Shown: positions 6,160 through 12,896 of the stretch, piece by piece
Numbering within the stretch: the first letter of the stretch is position 1
Layout: each line of letters opens with the position of its first letter
From: Alphaproteobacteria bacterium
GTDB lineage: Bacteria; Pseudomonadota; Alphaproteobacteria; Rhodobacterales; Rhodobacteraceae
Assembly (NCBI GenBank): GCA_003696705.1
Contig: RFGD01000096.1
Coordinates: forward strand, 1 to 16,880
Direction of reading: 5' to 3'
Length of the DNA stretch: 16,880 bases
Translations under genes and position numbers: made by a program
The notes under the pieces: generated by a model
Seen by the model: only the letters and a program-made list of their open reading frames with translations
Database searches by the model: none
Told to the model about the DNA's origin: nothing

Positions 6160-7518
6160 TCAGCCGCGGCGGGCAAGCGTCACGAGAAAGCGCAGGATCA
6201 GAAGCCCCCCGGCCAGCGCGAGCCCGAGGACGAGCCCGTACCAGATGCCGCGGGCGCCGAGGCCAAGCGAAAACCCAAGAAGGTAGCTGGCCGGCACGCC
6301 GACGGCCCAGTAGCTGAGCCCGGCGATGAGCATCGGCACCCGCGTGTCCTGAAGCCCGCGCAGAAGACCCAGCGCCATGACCTGTGCCGCATCGGCCAAC
6401 TGGAAGGCCGCCGCAACGGCCAGAAGCCCCGCGCCGATGACCACGATCGACGCCGCCTCGGGGTCGGCCGGGTCCAGAAACAGGCGAATGAGCGGCTCTG
6501 GCGTCAGGACGAAGACCGACATGGTCACGATGGCAAACCCGCCCGACAGAAGCGCCGCGGCCGCCGCCGTGCCACGCAGCCCCCTGACGTCGCCCTGACC
6601 GTCGGCGCGGGCCGTCACGATGGTCGCGGCGCTCGAAAGCCCGAGGTGCACCATGAAGGTGGCCGCCGTGATCTCGACCGCGATGCCATGCGCGGCGAGT
6701 TCCCTGGTCCCGACCCAGCCCATCATGAAGGCCGAGGCCGAGAAGAGGCCCGATTCCGCGAGCTGCGTCAGGCCGATCGGCCAGCCAAGGCGAAAGACGC
6801 GCGCCATGGCTTCGACGTCGGGTCTCCACAGGCGACGGAAGAGCGAAAGCGACGAGAGCGCCGGGTCGCGCTCGAAATAGACAACGACCAGCGCGAGCGA
6901 GACGATCTGCACCGCAACCGAAGCGATTGCCGCGCCCCGAAGCCCCAGTTCGGGCGCCCCGAAATGGCCAAATATCAGGACCCAGTTCAAGAGCGCGTTC
7001 GCGAACGCGGCCGCGATCGTTGTCCACAGGATTACCTGCATGCGCCCCAGCGCGGCCAGCGTGCTCTTGAGCACCGCGACGACAAGGGCGGGCAGGATGC
7101 CGAAGCCGGCGATGCGCAGATAGCTGCCCCCGGCCTCGGCCAGCGCCGGCGACTGGCCAAGGGCCAGGAACAGCTGTTCTGCGCCGAGCGTGACCGGCAG
7201 CACCAGCGCCGCGTAGACGGCCGAAAGCCAGAAACCCATCCGCGTCAGCCGGCGCGCGCCGACCTCGTCGCCGGTGGCGGCGGCGGCTGCGACCAGTGGC
7301 ATGACCGCGCCCGAAAACCCCGCCCCCATGATGAACAGGACGAAGAAGGCCGACGCCCCAAGCGCCGCCGCCGCCAGCGCCTCGACGCTGTACCAGCCCA
7401 GCATCACCGTGTCGGTGATATGCAGCGAGAACTGCGCCAGATGGCTGCCGACAAGCGGCAACCCGAGCGAAAGGAGAAGGGCAATTCGCCCCGCAAGTGT
7501 CGACGGAGTCGTGACCAT
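6160..7518 (-). CDS. MATE-family multidrug/toxin efflux transporter
   Basis: This 452-residue protein has twelve expected membrane helices in two MatE repeats. The first begins LLSLGLPLVGSHLAQFSLHITDTVMLGWYS (residues about 15-44) and has the D-T-V-M-L-G pattern of the family. The second begins LGWPIGLTQLAESGLFSASAFMMGWVG. It resembles the NorM/MdtK branch: inner-membrane antiporters that export cationic drugs in exchange for Na+ or protons. The coupling ion cannot be read off. The start at ATG 7518 was chosen because the conserved sequence begins there. An arginine-rich extension in the same frame (up to 7704) overlaps the end of the upstream kinase gene and is not protein-like; the Shine-Dalgarno sequence is weak. 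It lies 112 bases downstream of the hybrid kinase, on the same strand. Confidence 0.9.
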   Translation of the reverse strand: MVTTPSTLAGRIALLLSLGLPLVGSHLAQFSLHITDTVMLGWYSVEALAAAALGASAFFVLFIMGAGFSGAVMPLVAAAAATGDEVGARRLTRMGFWLSAVYAALVLPVTLGAEQLFLALGQSPALAEAGGSYLRIAGFGILPALVVAVLKSTLAALGRMQVILWTTIAAAFANALLNWVLIFGHFGAPELGLRGAAIASVAVQIVSLALVVVYFERDPALSSLSLFRRLWRPDVEAMARVFRLGWPIGLTQLAESGLFSASAFMMGWVGTRELAAHGIAVEITAATFMVHLGLSSAATIVTARADGQGDVRGLRGTAAAAALLSGGFAIVTMSVFVLTPEPLIRLFLDPADPEAASIVVIGAGLLAVAAAFQLADAAQVMALGLLRGLQDTRVPMLIAGLSYWAVGVPASYLLGFSLGLGARGIWYGLVLGLALAGGLLILRFLVTLARRG

Positions 7519-7630
7519 CCCGGCCTGATAGGCGCGCCCGCGACGCCCCGCAAGACCAATCGCCACCGCCAGACGTGCCGGACGTCGCGCCATCCCGGTG
7601 ACGGTTTCGGCCCGCAGCCGGCGGCGGCGC

Positions 7631-9577
7631 CTAGGGTTCGGCCGTCGCGTTCGGCGCCTCTCGGGCGGCCTGCGCGCCCTGTCCCGACGTGTCCGGCCCG
7701 GCACCGAGGACCTCTGCGAGGGTGCGGAACAGGTCCGCCTTCTTCAGCGGCTTTGCCAGGAAGGCGTCCATTCCGGCCTCAAGGCAGGCGCGCCGGTCCT
7801 CTTCGAAGGCGTTGGCGGTGAGCGCGACAATGGGTACGCGCCCCCGTCCCTCCGCGGCCTCTGCTTCGCGGATCCGGCGCGTCGCCTCGGTGCCCGAGAG
7901 CCCGGGCATCGAAACGTCCATCAGGATGACGTCGGGATCAATGGCAAAGCGGGTCTCGATCGCGGCCTCGCCGTCGGTGACGTGAACAAAGCGTGCGCCT
8001 GTGGGGCGAAGTATCCGCCCGAGGATGGCCGCATTGGTCTTGTTGTCCTCGGCGACCAGGACGGTGCGGCCCTCGAGGCTGATGCTGTCCGTCGAGGTCG
8101 CCCGCCTCTCGGCAGCATCGCCGCGCGCCTTCGGAAGCGGCACCACCAGACAAAATTCACTGCCCCGGCCTTCGGCCGACTGTACCTCCATCCGCCCGCC
8201 CATCGCCTCGGCCAGCCGGCGAGAGATGGCAAGGCCAAGCCCCGTGCCGCCGTGTCGGCGCGCCATGCCGGACCCCACCTGCTCGAAAGGCTCGAAGATG
8301 CGGCCGAGATCCTCGGCCGAGATCCCGGGCCCCGTGTCCGAGACGACGAACCGCCAGGTTTCCCCCGGCGTGACGGTCAACGCGACACGGCCCTTGTCGG
8401 TAAACTTGACGGCATTGCCGAGCAGGTTGATCAGGATCTGGCGAAGCCGTGCCTCGTCGCCCCGCACCCAGAAGGGACCGTCCGGAACCTCGGCCGTGAA
8501 CTCAAGCGACTTGGCCTCGGCCAGCGGATGAATGATCGTCACGACATCGGCGACGAGCGAGGCAACATCGAACTCGCGCACGGCGATCTCGAGCCGCCCG
8601 CTCTCGATACGCGAAAGATCGAGGATGTCGTTGATGAGGTCCAGAAGCACGTTGCCCGACCGCTCGATGGTTTCCAGAAGCTCTTGCTGATCCCGGGTCA
8701 ACGGCGTCTCGCGCAGGATCTCGGCCGCGCCGATGACCCCGTTCATGGGGGTGCGGATCTCGTGGCTCATCATGGCCAGGAACTCGGACTTCGCGGTGTT
8801 CGCGGCCTGGGCCTCCTCGGCGAGGCGCCGGGCCTCGGCCTCGCGCTTCAGGATCTTCTCTCGGTTCTCCATGAGCTCGGCGTTCGTCTGTTCAAGACGA
8901 ATGCCGGTCTGGATCAGCGAGCGTTCCGCGGCATGGCGGGCGTTGTTCTGATGGTGGAGGCGCGCAAACAGGCCGAAAAGCGTCACCCAGATGATCGACG
9001 ACGAGATCCAGAAGATCTCGAGCCGCATCAGGTCAAGCTCATGCCCTTCGAGATACTCCCAGGCCTCGACCCCCAGCATGACCGCGACGGTTGCGGCGAT
9101 GATCCCCTGCATGACGACCAGGCTGGGCAGATGGAGGCTGCCGGCAAGGTGGGTGTTTATCGTCGCGGCAATGAGAAAGGCGAGCCCGAGGATCCAGAGT
9201 TCCTCGGACCCGCCGAACCAGATCACCGAAACCCCGGCCGCCATGCCCACGGCCCATGCCGCGCTTCCGGCCATCACCCAGCGGGCGGCGCCTTCGGCGT
9301 CCTCGGTGGCGGCAAGGCGGCGCATGCCGACCCGGTCGAGGATCTGCTCGGACATCTCGCCGACGAAGGTGGCGGCAAATGCCGCCACGCCCGCCCACCA
9401 GCCGATGAACCACGCCGCAAGCGCCGCGCCCAGAACCTCGTAGCCAAGCCGAAGCGGCAAGAGCGCGCGCCGGCCCCGGCAATAGCGGCGCAGCTTGCCG
9501 GCATGCGAATACTTCTCTGCCAGCTTTCGCCTGCGCGCCGCGATCCCACTGTCGGCATCGACCTTCGTTCGTTCCAA
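7631..9577 (-). CDS. Membrane-bound hybrid sensor histidine kinase with receiver domain
   Basis: This 648-residue protein has a basic N-terminus, then about five or six membrane segments (residues 45-206) and a short coiled coil (215-262). The HisKA domain follows with the H-box FLAMMSHEIRTPMNG (phospho-His272). The HATPase domain has an N-box with Asn384/Asn388, a G1 box DTGPG (414-418) and a GTGLGLA box. A C-terminal receiver carries acidic Glu510/Asp511, phospho-acceptor Asp554 (LMDVSMPG) and Lys609 (LAKP). There is no PAS, HAMP or HPt domain, so signals enter through the membrane region and phosphate must leave via a separate HPt protein. The start is TTG 9577, justified by GGAGGGAG eight bases upstream; no ATG fits as well. 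It follows PPK2 after 65 bases. The stimulus is unknown. Confidence 0.92.
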   Translation of the reverse strand: MERTKVDADSGIAARRRKLAEKYSHAGKLRRYCRGRRALLPLRLGYEVLGAALAAWFIGWWAGVAAFAATFVGEMSEQILDRVGMRRLAATEDAEGAARWVMAGSAAWAVGMAAGVSVIWFGGSEELWILGLAFLIAATINTHLAGSLHLPSLVVMQGIIAATVAVMLGVEAWEYLEGHELDLMRLEIFWISSSIIWVTLFGLFARLHHQNNARHAAERSLIQTGIRLEQTNAELMENREKILKREAEARRLAEEAQAANTAKSEFLAMMSHEIRTPMNGVIGAAEILRETPLTRDQQELLETIERSGNVLLDLINDILDLSRIESGRLEIAVREFDVASLVADVVTIIHPLAEAKSLEFTAEVPDGPFWVRGDEARLRQILINLLGNAVKFTDKGRVALTVTPGETWRFVVSDTGPGISAEDLGRIFEPFEQVGSGMARRHGGTGLGLAISRRLAEAMGGRMEVQSAEGRGSEFCLVVPLPKARGDAAERRATSTDSISLEGRTVLVAEDNKTNAAILGRILRPTGARFVHVTDGEAAIETRFAIDPDVILMDVSMPGLSGTEATRRIREAEAAEGRGRVPIVALTANAFEEDRRACLEAGMDAFLAKPLKKADLFRTLAEVLGAGPDTSGQGAQAAREAPNATAEP

Positions 9578-9642
9578 CGGGCTCCCTCCGGGGTTGACCT
9601 GTCGGAACGCTAGAAGCGAAGGGTTAACGCCGGTTTAGCGCC

Positions 9643-10566
9643 TCAGCTCCGCCGCTGTTCGGGGTGCAGCGACTTGCCAAGAATGTGGTCGGCGTGATGG
9701 ATGACATGGCTTGCGCTGCCGACGATCAGCGGATCGGGCGGCGTGACGATGGACGTGTCCTTGCCCGGATAGTCGAGCGAGTTCAGGAAGTGCAGCATCG
9801 CGTTGATGCGGGCGCGCTTCTTGTCGTCCGACTTCACGATCGTCCAGGGCGCGTCGGCGGTGTCGGTATAGAAGAACATCGCCTCCTTCGCCTCGGTGTA
9901 GTCGTCCCACTTGTCGAGGCTCGCCTTGTCGATCGGGCTGAGCTTCCACTGCTTCAGCGGGTCCGTCTCGCGGCTCTTGAAGCGGCGGCGCTGTTCCTCG
10001 CGCGTTACCGAGAACCAGTATTTGTAGAGCCGGATCCCCGAGCGCACCAGCATCCGCTCGAGCTCGGGCGTCTGGCGCATGAACTCGAGGTATTCGTTGG
10101 GCGTGCAGAAGCCCATCACCCGCTCGACACCGGCGCGGTTGTACCAGGAGCGGTCGTAGAACACCATTTCCCCCGACGTGGGCAAATGCTCGATGTAGCG
10201 CTGGAAGAACCACTGGCCGCGCTCTTTCTCCGTGGGCTTGTTCAGCGCGACGACGCGCGCCGTCCGCGGGTTGAGGTGCTCCATGAAACGCTTGATGGTT
10301 CCGCCCTTGCCGGCCGCATCACGGCCTTCGAAGAGAAGCACGAACTTCTCGCCCGTTTCCTGTGCCCAGAGCTGCACCTTCAGAAGCTCGGCCTGAAGTT
10401 CGGCCTTGCGCTTCTCGTACTCCTTGCGCCCCATCTTTTCCTTGTAGGGGTATTTCCCGTATTCGAAGGCCTCTCGGATCTTGTCGGCGGGCACCGTCGG
10501 AAACTCGCTGACCACCGCGCCTGCCCTCGCGCCACCTTGTGTCTTTGCCTTCGCCTCGACCGTCAT
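9643..10566 (-). CDS. ppk2: Polyphosphate kinase 2 (PPK2)
   Basis: This 307-residue PPK2-family kinase has its P-loop at residues 81-90 (GRDAAGKGGT) and the lid/Walker B segment YDRSWYNRAGVE at 137-148. Other family landmarks are PRTARVVAL (100-108) and RYIEHLP (123-129). These enzymes move phosphate between inorganic polyphosphate and nucleoside di- or triphosphates in the cytoplasm. The single-domain length points to class I, which phosphorylates NDPs (often ADP or GDP) with polyphosphate; exact nucleotide preference is not readable. The start ATG 10566 has AGGAGG about seven bases upstream. It leads a minus-strand series with the hybrid kinase and the MATE exporter. An FNR-like sequence lies about 100 bp upstream. 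Confidence 0.93.
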   Translation of the reverse strand: MTVEAKAKTQGGARAGAVVSEFPTVPADKIREAFEYGKYPYKEKMGRKEYEKRKAELQAELLKVQLWAQETGEKFVLLFEGRDAAGKGGTIKRFMEHLNPRTARVVALNKPTEKERGQWFFQRYIEHLPTSGEMVFYDRSWYNRAGVERVMGFCTPNEYLEFMRQTPELERMLVRSGIRLYKYWFSVTREEQRRRFKSRETDPLKQWKLSPIDKASLDKWDDYTEAKEAMFFYTDTADAPWTIVKSDDKKRARINAMLHFLNSLDYPGKDTSIVTPPDPLIVGSASHVIHHADHILGKSLHPEQRRS

Positions 10567-10665
10567 CGCGGGCCCTCCTTTTCTGTTGTCATTTCATCCG
10601 ATTGAGAGGTTTCGCGGCGCTGACCGCGAGTCGGCCCAGTTACCCAAGGGCGCGCCACGGCCGCC

Positions 10666-10679
10666 TTGATCCAGCGCAA
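10666..10679 (-). promoter_or_regulatory. Weak FNR/FixK-like site upstream of ppk2
   Basis: On the minus strand the sequence is TTGC-N6-TCAA, with an intact ATCAA right half and a left half that departs from TTGA at one base. Its centre lies about 106 bp before the ppk2 ATG. If it acted as a class II site centred near -41.5, transcription would start near 10631, giving a leader of about 65 bases. The -10 region there (TAACTG) is poor, so this is only a candidate. Confidence 0.25.
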
Positions 10680-10806
10680 GAGAGAAAGAAGGTCGCGGGC
10701 AGGCGTGGCGCGGCGATCACGGGTCGCGGCGCAGGCCGGTCGCCAGCGCGCCGTGGCAGGTCACATGAAGGGCGGATAGGGACCGGCCGGCGTCCAACAG
10801 GAATAA

Positions 10807-10831
10807 GCGGCGCCTCCATGGGAGACGCCGC
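10807..10831 (-). terminator. Probable terminator of the LuxR-hydrolase gene
   Basis: The stem pairs GCGGCG (10807-10812) with CGCCGC (10826-10831), then after a single mismatch CTCC (10814-10817) with GGAG (10821-10824), closing on a 3-base loop. Read on the minus strand it is followed by TTATTCC, a short T-rich run. It lies about 100 bases beyond the stop at 10929, before ppk2. This fits an intrinsic terminator insulating ppk2 from the upstream gene. Confidence 0.55.
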
Positions 10832-10928
10832 CGAAACACTCGAAATGCCACACTCGCCAAAACCCTCACATCAACGAATCAAAGTGTAGCCGTCGGCAAG
10901 AATCCGCGCATACCCAATTCGGAGTATG

Positions 10929-12758
10929 TCAGCCGCGCCGCGGGGCCAGGAAGGGTTCGACCCGGTCGAGCGCCAGGCGCCATTCCTTGAAGAACAGGAA
11001 CTGGCCAGCGTCCGGCACGACCTCGAGCGCGACGCCGGGAAAGCCGGCCGCAATTTCCCGGATGACGTCAAGGGGGGCCTGCGGGTCGGTGTCCCCCTGC
11101 AAGAGGTGCACGGGCGCCGGACAGGCCGACAGAATGTCGTACCAGTCGCGCTCGGACGAAATCGCCTCGTCGGTGAAGCCGCGATCGGCCATGAAACTGT
11201 CGGTGAGCGTCACGACCGAACCGCGGTGGATGGCGCGCCGGACCTCGGGATCCTCGAGAAGCGCGACATCGGCGGGCGATCCGGCGTTGACAAGGCGAAT
11301 GAAGCCGTCGCGGCCCAGCCGGCGGGCCAGATGCATCCCGGCCTTGACGATGAAGGGCAAGGCGCGCGGGGCATAGCGGGCGTTCGCGAGGACGAAGCGT
11401 TGCCACTTGTCCATTCGGGCGTAGTGTTCGGGCTTCGACCACGGAAGCTGCGCCGCACAGCCGACGATCCCGGACACCAGCCCGGGCACAAGGGCGGCAA
11501 GGCGCGCCGCAAAGCGCAGATCCGCGCCAAGGCAGAGGACCGCGACCCGATCGAGGCCCAGCGTCCCGCACAGCGCGGCATAGTCGCCCGCGCAGACCTC
11601 GAGGTGGTCGACCCCGCGCGGTACCGGATCCGAACGCCCGTACCCCGGGCGCACCATGACGATGACACGCAGGCCGCGGCGGCGGGCCTCGGCCTCGGCC
11701 GGGCTCGGCCAGGCGACAAGCCCGTAGTCGAGATGCATGTAGAGCACGGGACGCCCCGTCGGATCGCCGAACTCGTACCAGTCGATGCCGCGCCCGTCGG
11801 GCCGGTCGAGACGGCGGAACTCGATGGGCTCAAGCCCCTCGGCATCGCCTTCAAGCGTGCCGGGCAGAAGGCGCGCCGGCGGCGCCTCGTCGGCCGCGGT
11901 CATGGACGCGTCCATGAGCCCGACCACCGCGCGCACCAGATCGGCCTGCGAATGGGCCCCCACCTTCTGAAGCACCGAGCGGATCTGGGTGCGCACCGTC
12001 GCCAGCGCCGTGCCCCGCCGCGCCGCAATCTCGGCCGCGCTCTGGCCAAGATAGAGCGCCTCGACGATGCGGATCTCGGCTTCCGTCAACTCGAAGACCC
12101 GGGCGAGTTCCTCGTCGAAGCCGGCAGGCCATGTGAGCTCGGACGACACGACAAGCGCGTGGCGCTGGCCGGCATCGTCCCTGGCGACGCTCACGCGCAG
12201 GATCTCGGCGCGCTCCGATCCCTGGCGGCGGATGCGCATCGTCACCGCGTTTCGCCCCGGCCGCGCCGAAAGAACCTCGTGCACGACCGAAGAGAGAAGC
12301 CCCGTGTCCTCGGGCGCGTAGCCGAGATCGGCGATGTGCCGGGGCCGCGCGCCGTTCAAGAGGCGAAGGGCGGCCTCGTTGATGGCGACGATCGCGCCGC
12401 CGCGGGCCACGACCCAGGCCGGGTTGCGTCGCACCTCGGACACCATCGCCTCGGTCGAGACGAGGGGCGACCAGCGACCGGCCTCGTCCAGAAGGCGGTC
12501 GAGCGTCCCGGCCCGGCCGTCCAGCGCCGCGTCCGCCACGCGGCCAGCCGCATCCACCCCGCCGACCTTCGAGGTGCGCACCCAGACGTCGACCATCGCC
12601 TCGTATTTCAGGGGGTCGACGGCCGTGTCGTAGATGCGCTCGATGATCTCGGCCCGGGCAACGTTCCACGCCACCTCGTCGCCGGCATCGCGCGGCGACG
12701 GGGTTTCCAGCTCGTCGCGCCCCCCTGCGCGAGCCCGAGGCGGTCTTTCATCCCTCAT
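10929..12758 (-). CDS. PAS-like / LuxR-HTH / alpha-beta-hydrolase fusion regulator (hydrolase triad apparently lost)
   Basis: This 609-residue protein has three parts. Residues 35-206 are a sensory region: an opening helix typical of such regulators (RAEIIERIYDTAVDPLKYEA), then a PAS-like fold (114-206, AWVVARGGAIVAINEAALRLLN). Residues 222-280 are a LuxR/GerE helix-turn-helix (LTEAEIRIVEALYLGQSAAEIA, then TVRTQIRSVLQKVG). Residues 310-605 are an alpha/beta-hydrolase domain with VIVMVRPGYGRSDP (366-378) and an intact acid-turn GDTDPQAP (Asp558). The nucleophile elbow, usually GxSxG, reads CLGAD (409-413), so Ser is replaced by Gly411. The catalytic His position in DAGQFLFF is Gln586. I infer a cytoplasmic transcription factor whose hydrolase fold senses a ligand. 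The start ATG 12758 is preferred; GTG two codons upstream (12764) is equally possible. It diverges from parE. Confidence 0.85.
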   Translation of the reverse strand: MRDERPPRARAGGRDELETPSPRDAGDEVAWNVARAEIIERIYDTAVDPLKYEAMVDVWVRTSKVGGVDAAGRVADAALDGRAGTLDRLLDEAGRWSPLVSTEAMVSEVRRNPAWVVARGGAIVAINEAALRLLNGARPRHIADLGYAPEDTGLLSSVVHEVLSARPGRNAVTMRIRRQGSERAEILRVSVARDDAGQRHALVVSSELTWPAGFDEELARVFELTEAEIRIVEALYLGQSAAEIAARRGTALATVRTQIRSVLQKVGAHSQADLVRAVVGLMDASMTAADEAPPARLLPGTLEGDAEGLEPIEFRRLDRPDGRGIDWYEFGDPTGRPVLYMHLDYGLVAWPSPAEAEARRRGLRVIVMVRPGYGRSDPVPRGVDHLEVCAGDYAALCGTLGLDRVAVLCLGADLRFAARLAALVPGLVSGIVGCAAQLPWSKPEHYARMDKWQRFVLANARYAPRALPFIVKAGMHLARRLGRDGFIRLVNAGSPADVALLEDPEVRRAIHRGSVVTLTDSFMADRGFTDEAISSERDWYDILSACPAPVHLLQGDTDPQAPLDVIREIAAGFPGVALEVVPDAGQFLFFKEWRLALDRVEPFLAPRRG

Positions 12759-12772
12759 GGGCACAGTCTTTC

Positions 12773-12795
12773 CCTTGCGGCGCCGCTCTGCAAGG
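12773..12795. promoter_or_regulatory. Dyad upstream of the LuxR-hydrolase gene, candidate operator
   Basis: CCTTGC (12773-12778) and GCAAGG (12790-12795) are perfect inverted 6-bp arms with an 11-bp centre. They lie 15-37 bases before the regulator's ATG, in the 138-bp divergent gap with parE. The length (23 bp) suits a dimeric LuxR-type DNA-binding domain, so autoregulation is plausible. TTTT follows on the plus strand, which also gives it a terminator look, but no plus-strand gene precedes it. Confidence 0.35.
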
Positions 12796-12831
12796 TTTTG
12801 CGCGCCGCCCGGTTCCCCGTGACGCACCCGG

Positions 12832-12861
12832 TTGCAGTGTGCATGCCGCAGATGTTCTAAT
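12832..12861 (+). promoter_or_regulatory. Possible sigma70-type promoter of parE
   Basis: TTGCAG (12832-12837) and TCTAAT (12856-12861) are separated by 18 bases. The -10 element matches TATAAT at five of six positions, and the -35 begins with the important TTG. Transcription would start near 12868, about 29 bases before the parE ATG. This is a motif match only. Confidence 0.4.
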
Positions 12862-12896
12862 GGCGCCACGGGCAGCAGAAACGGAATCGAGCACAC

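Larger units (their letters stand above)
10567..10928. other. Non-coding gap between the LuxR-hydrolase gene and ppk2
   Basis: No convincing gene lies in these 362 bases; short open frames on the plus strand lack ribosome binding sites and protein-like composition. The gap must hold the ppk2 promoter and the end of the upstream minus-strand gene. It contains a terminator-like hairpin (10807-10831) and a weak FNR-type dyad (10666-10679). An imperfect CATAC/GTATG stem (10909-10928) starts directly after the LuxR-hydrolase stop. A small RNA cannot be excluded. Confidence 0.55.

Noticed and set aside
7598..9613. Plus-strand open frame of about 670 codons opposite the hybrid histidine kinase
   Set aside because: The minus strand encodes a complete kinase with all motifs; the plus-strand product is rich in Arg, Gly, Asp and His with no recognisable domain.
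10539..10889. Short plus-strand open frame crossing the gap upstream of ppk2
   Set aside because: It overlaps the ppk2 start on the opposite strand, has no ribosome binding site, and encodes a low-complexity basic peptide.
10929..12758. Possible frameshift or artificial fusion joining a LuxR regulator to a separate hydrolase gene
   Set aside because: The frame is continuous through the linker (about 281-310), with no internal ribosome binding site plus ATG at the hydrolase start, so a single protein is the simpler reading.
10926..12860. Plus-strand open frame of about 640 codons opposite the LuxR-hydrolase gene
   Set aside because: Composition is that of an antisense shadow; the minus strand shows clear HTH and hydrolase motifs.
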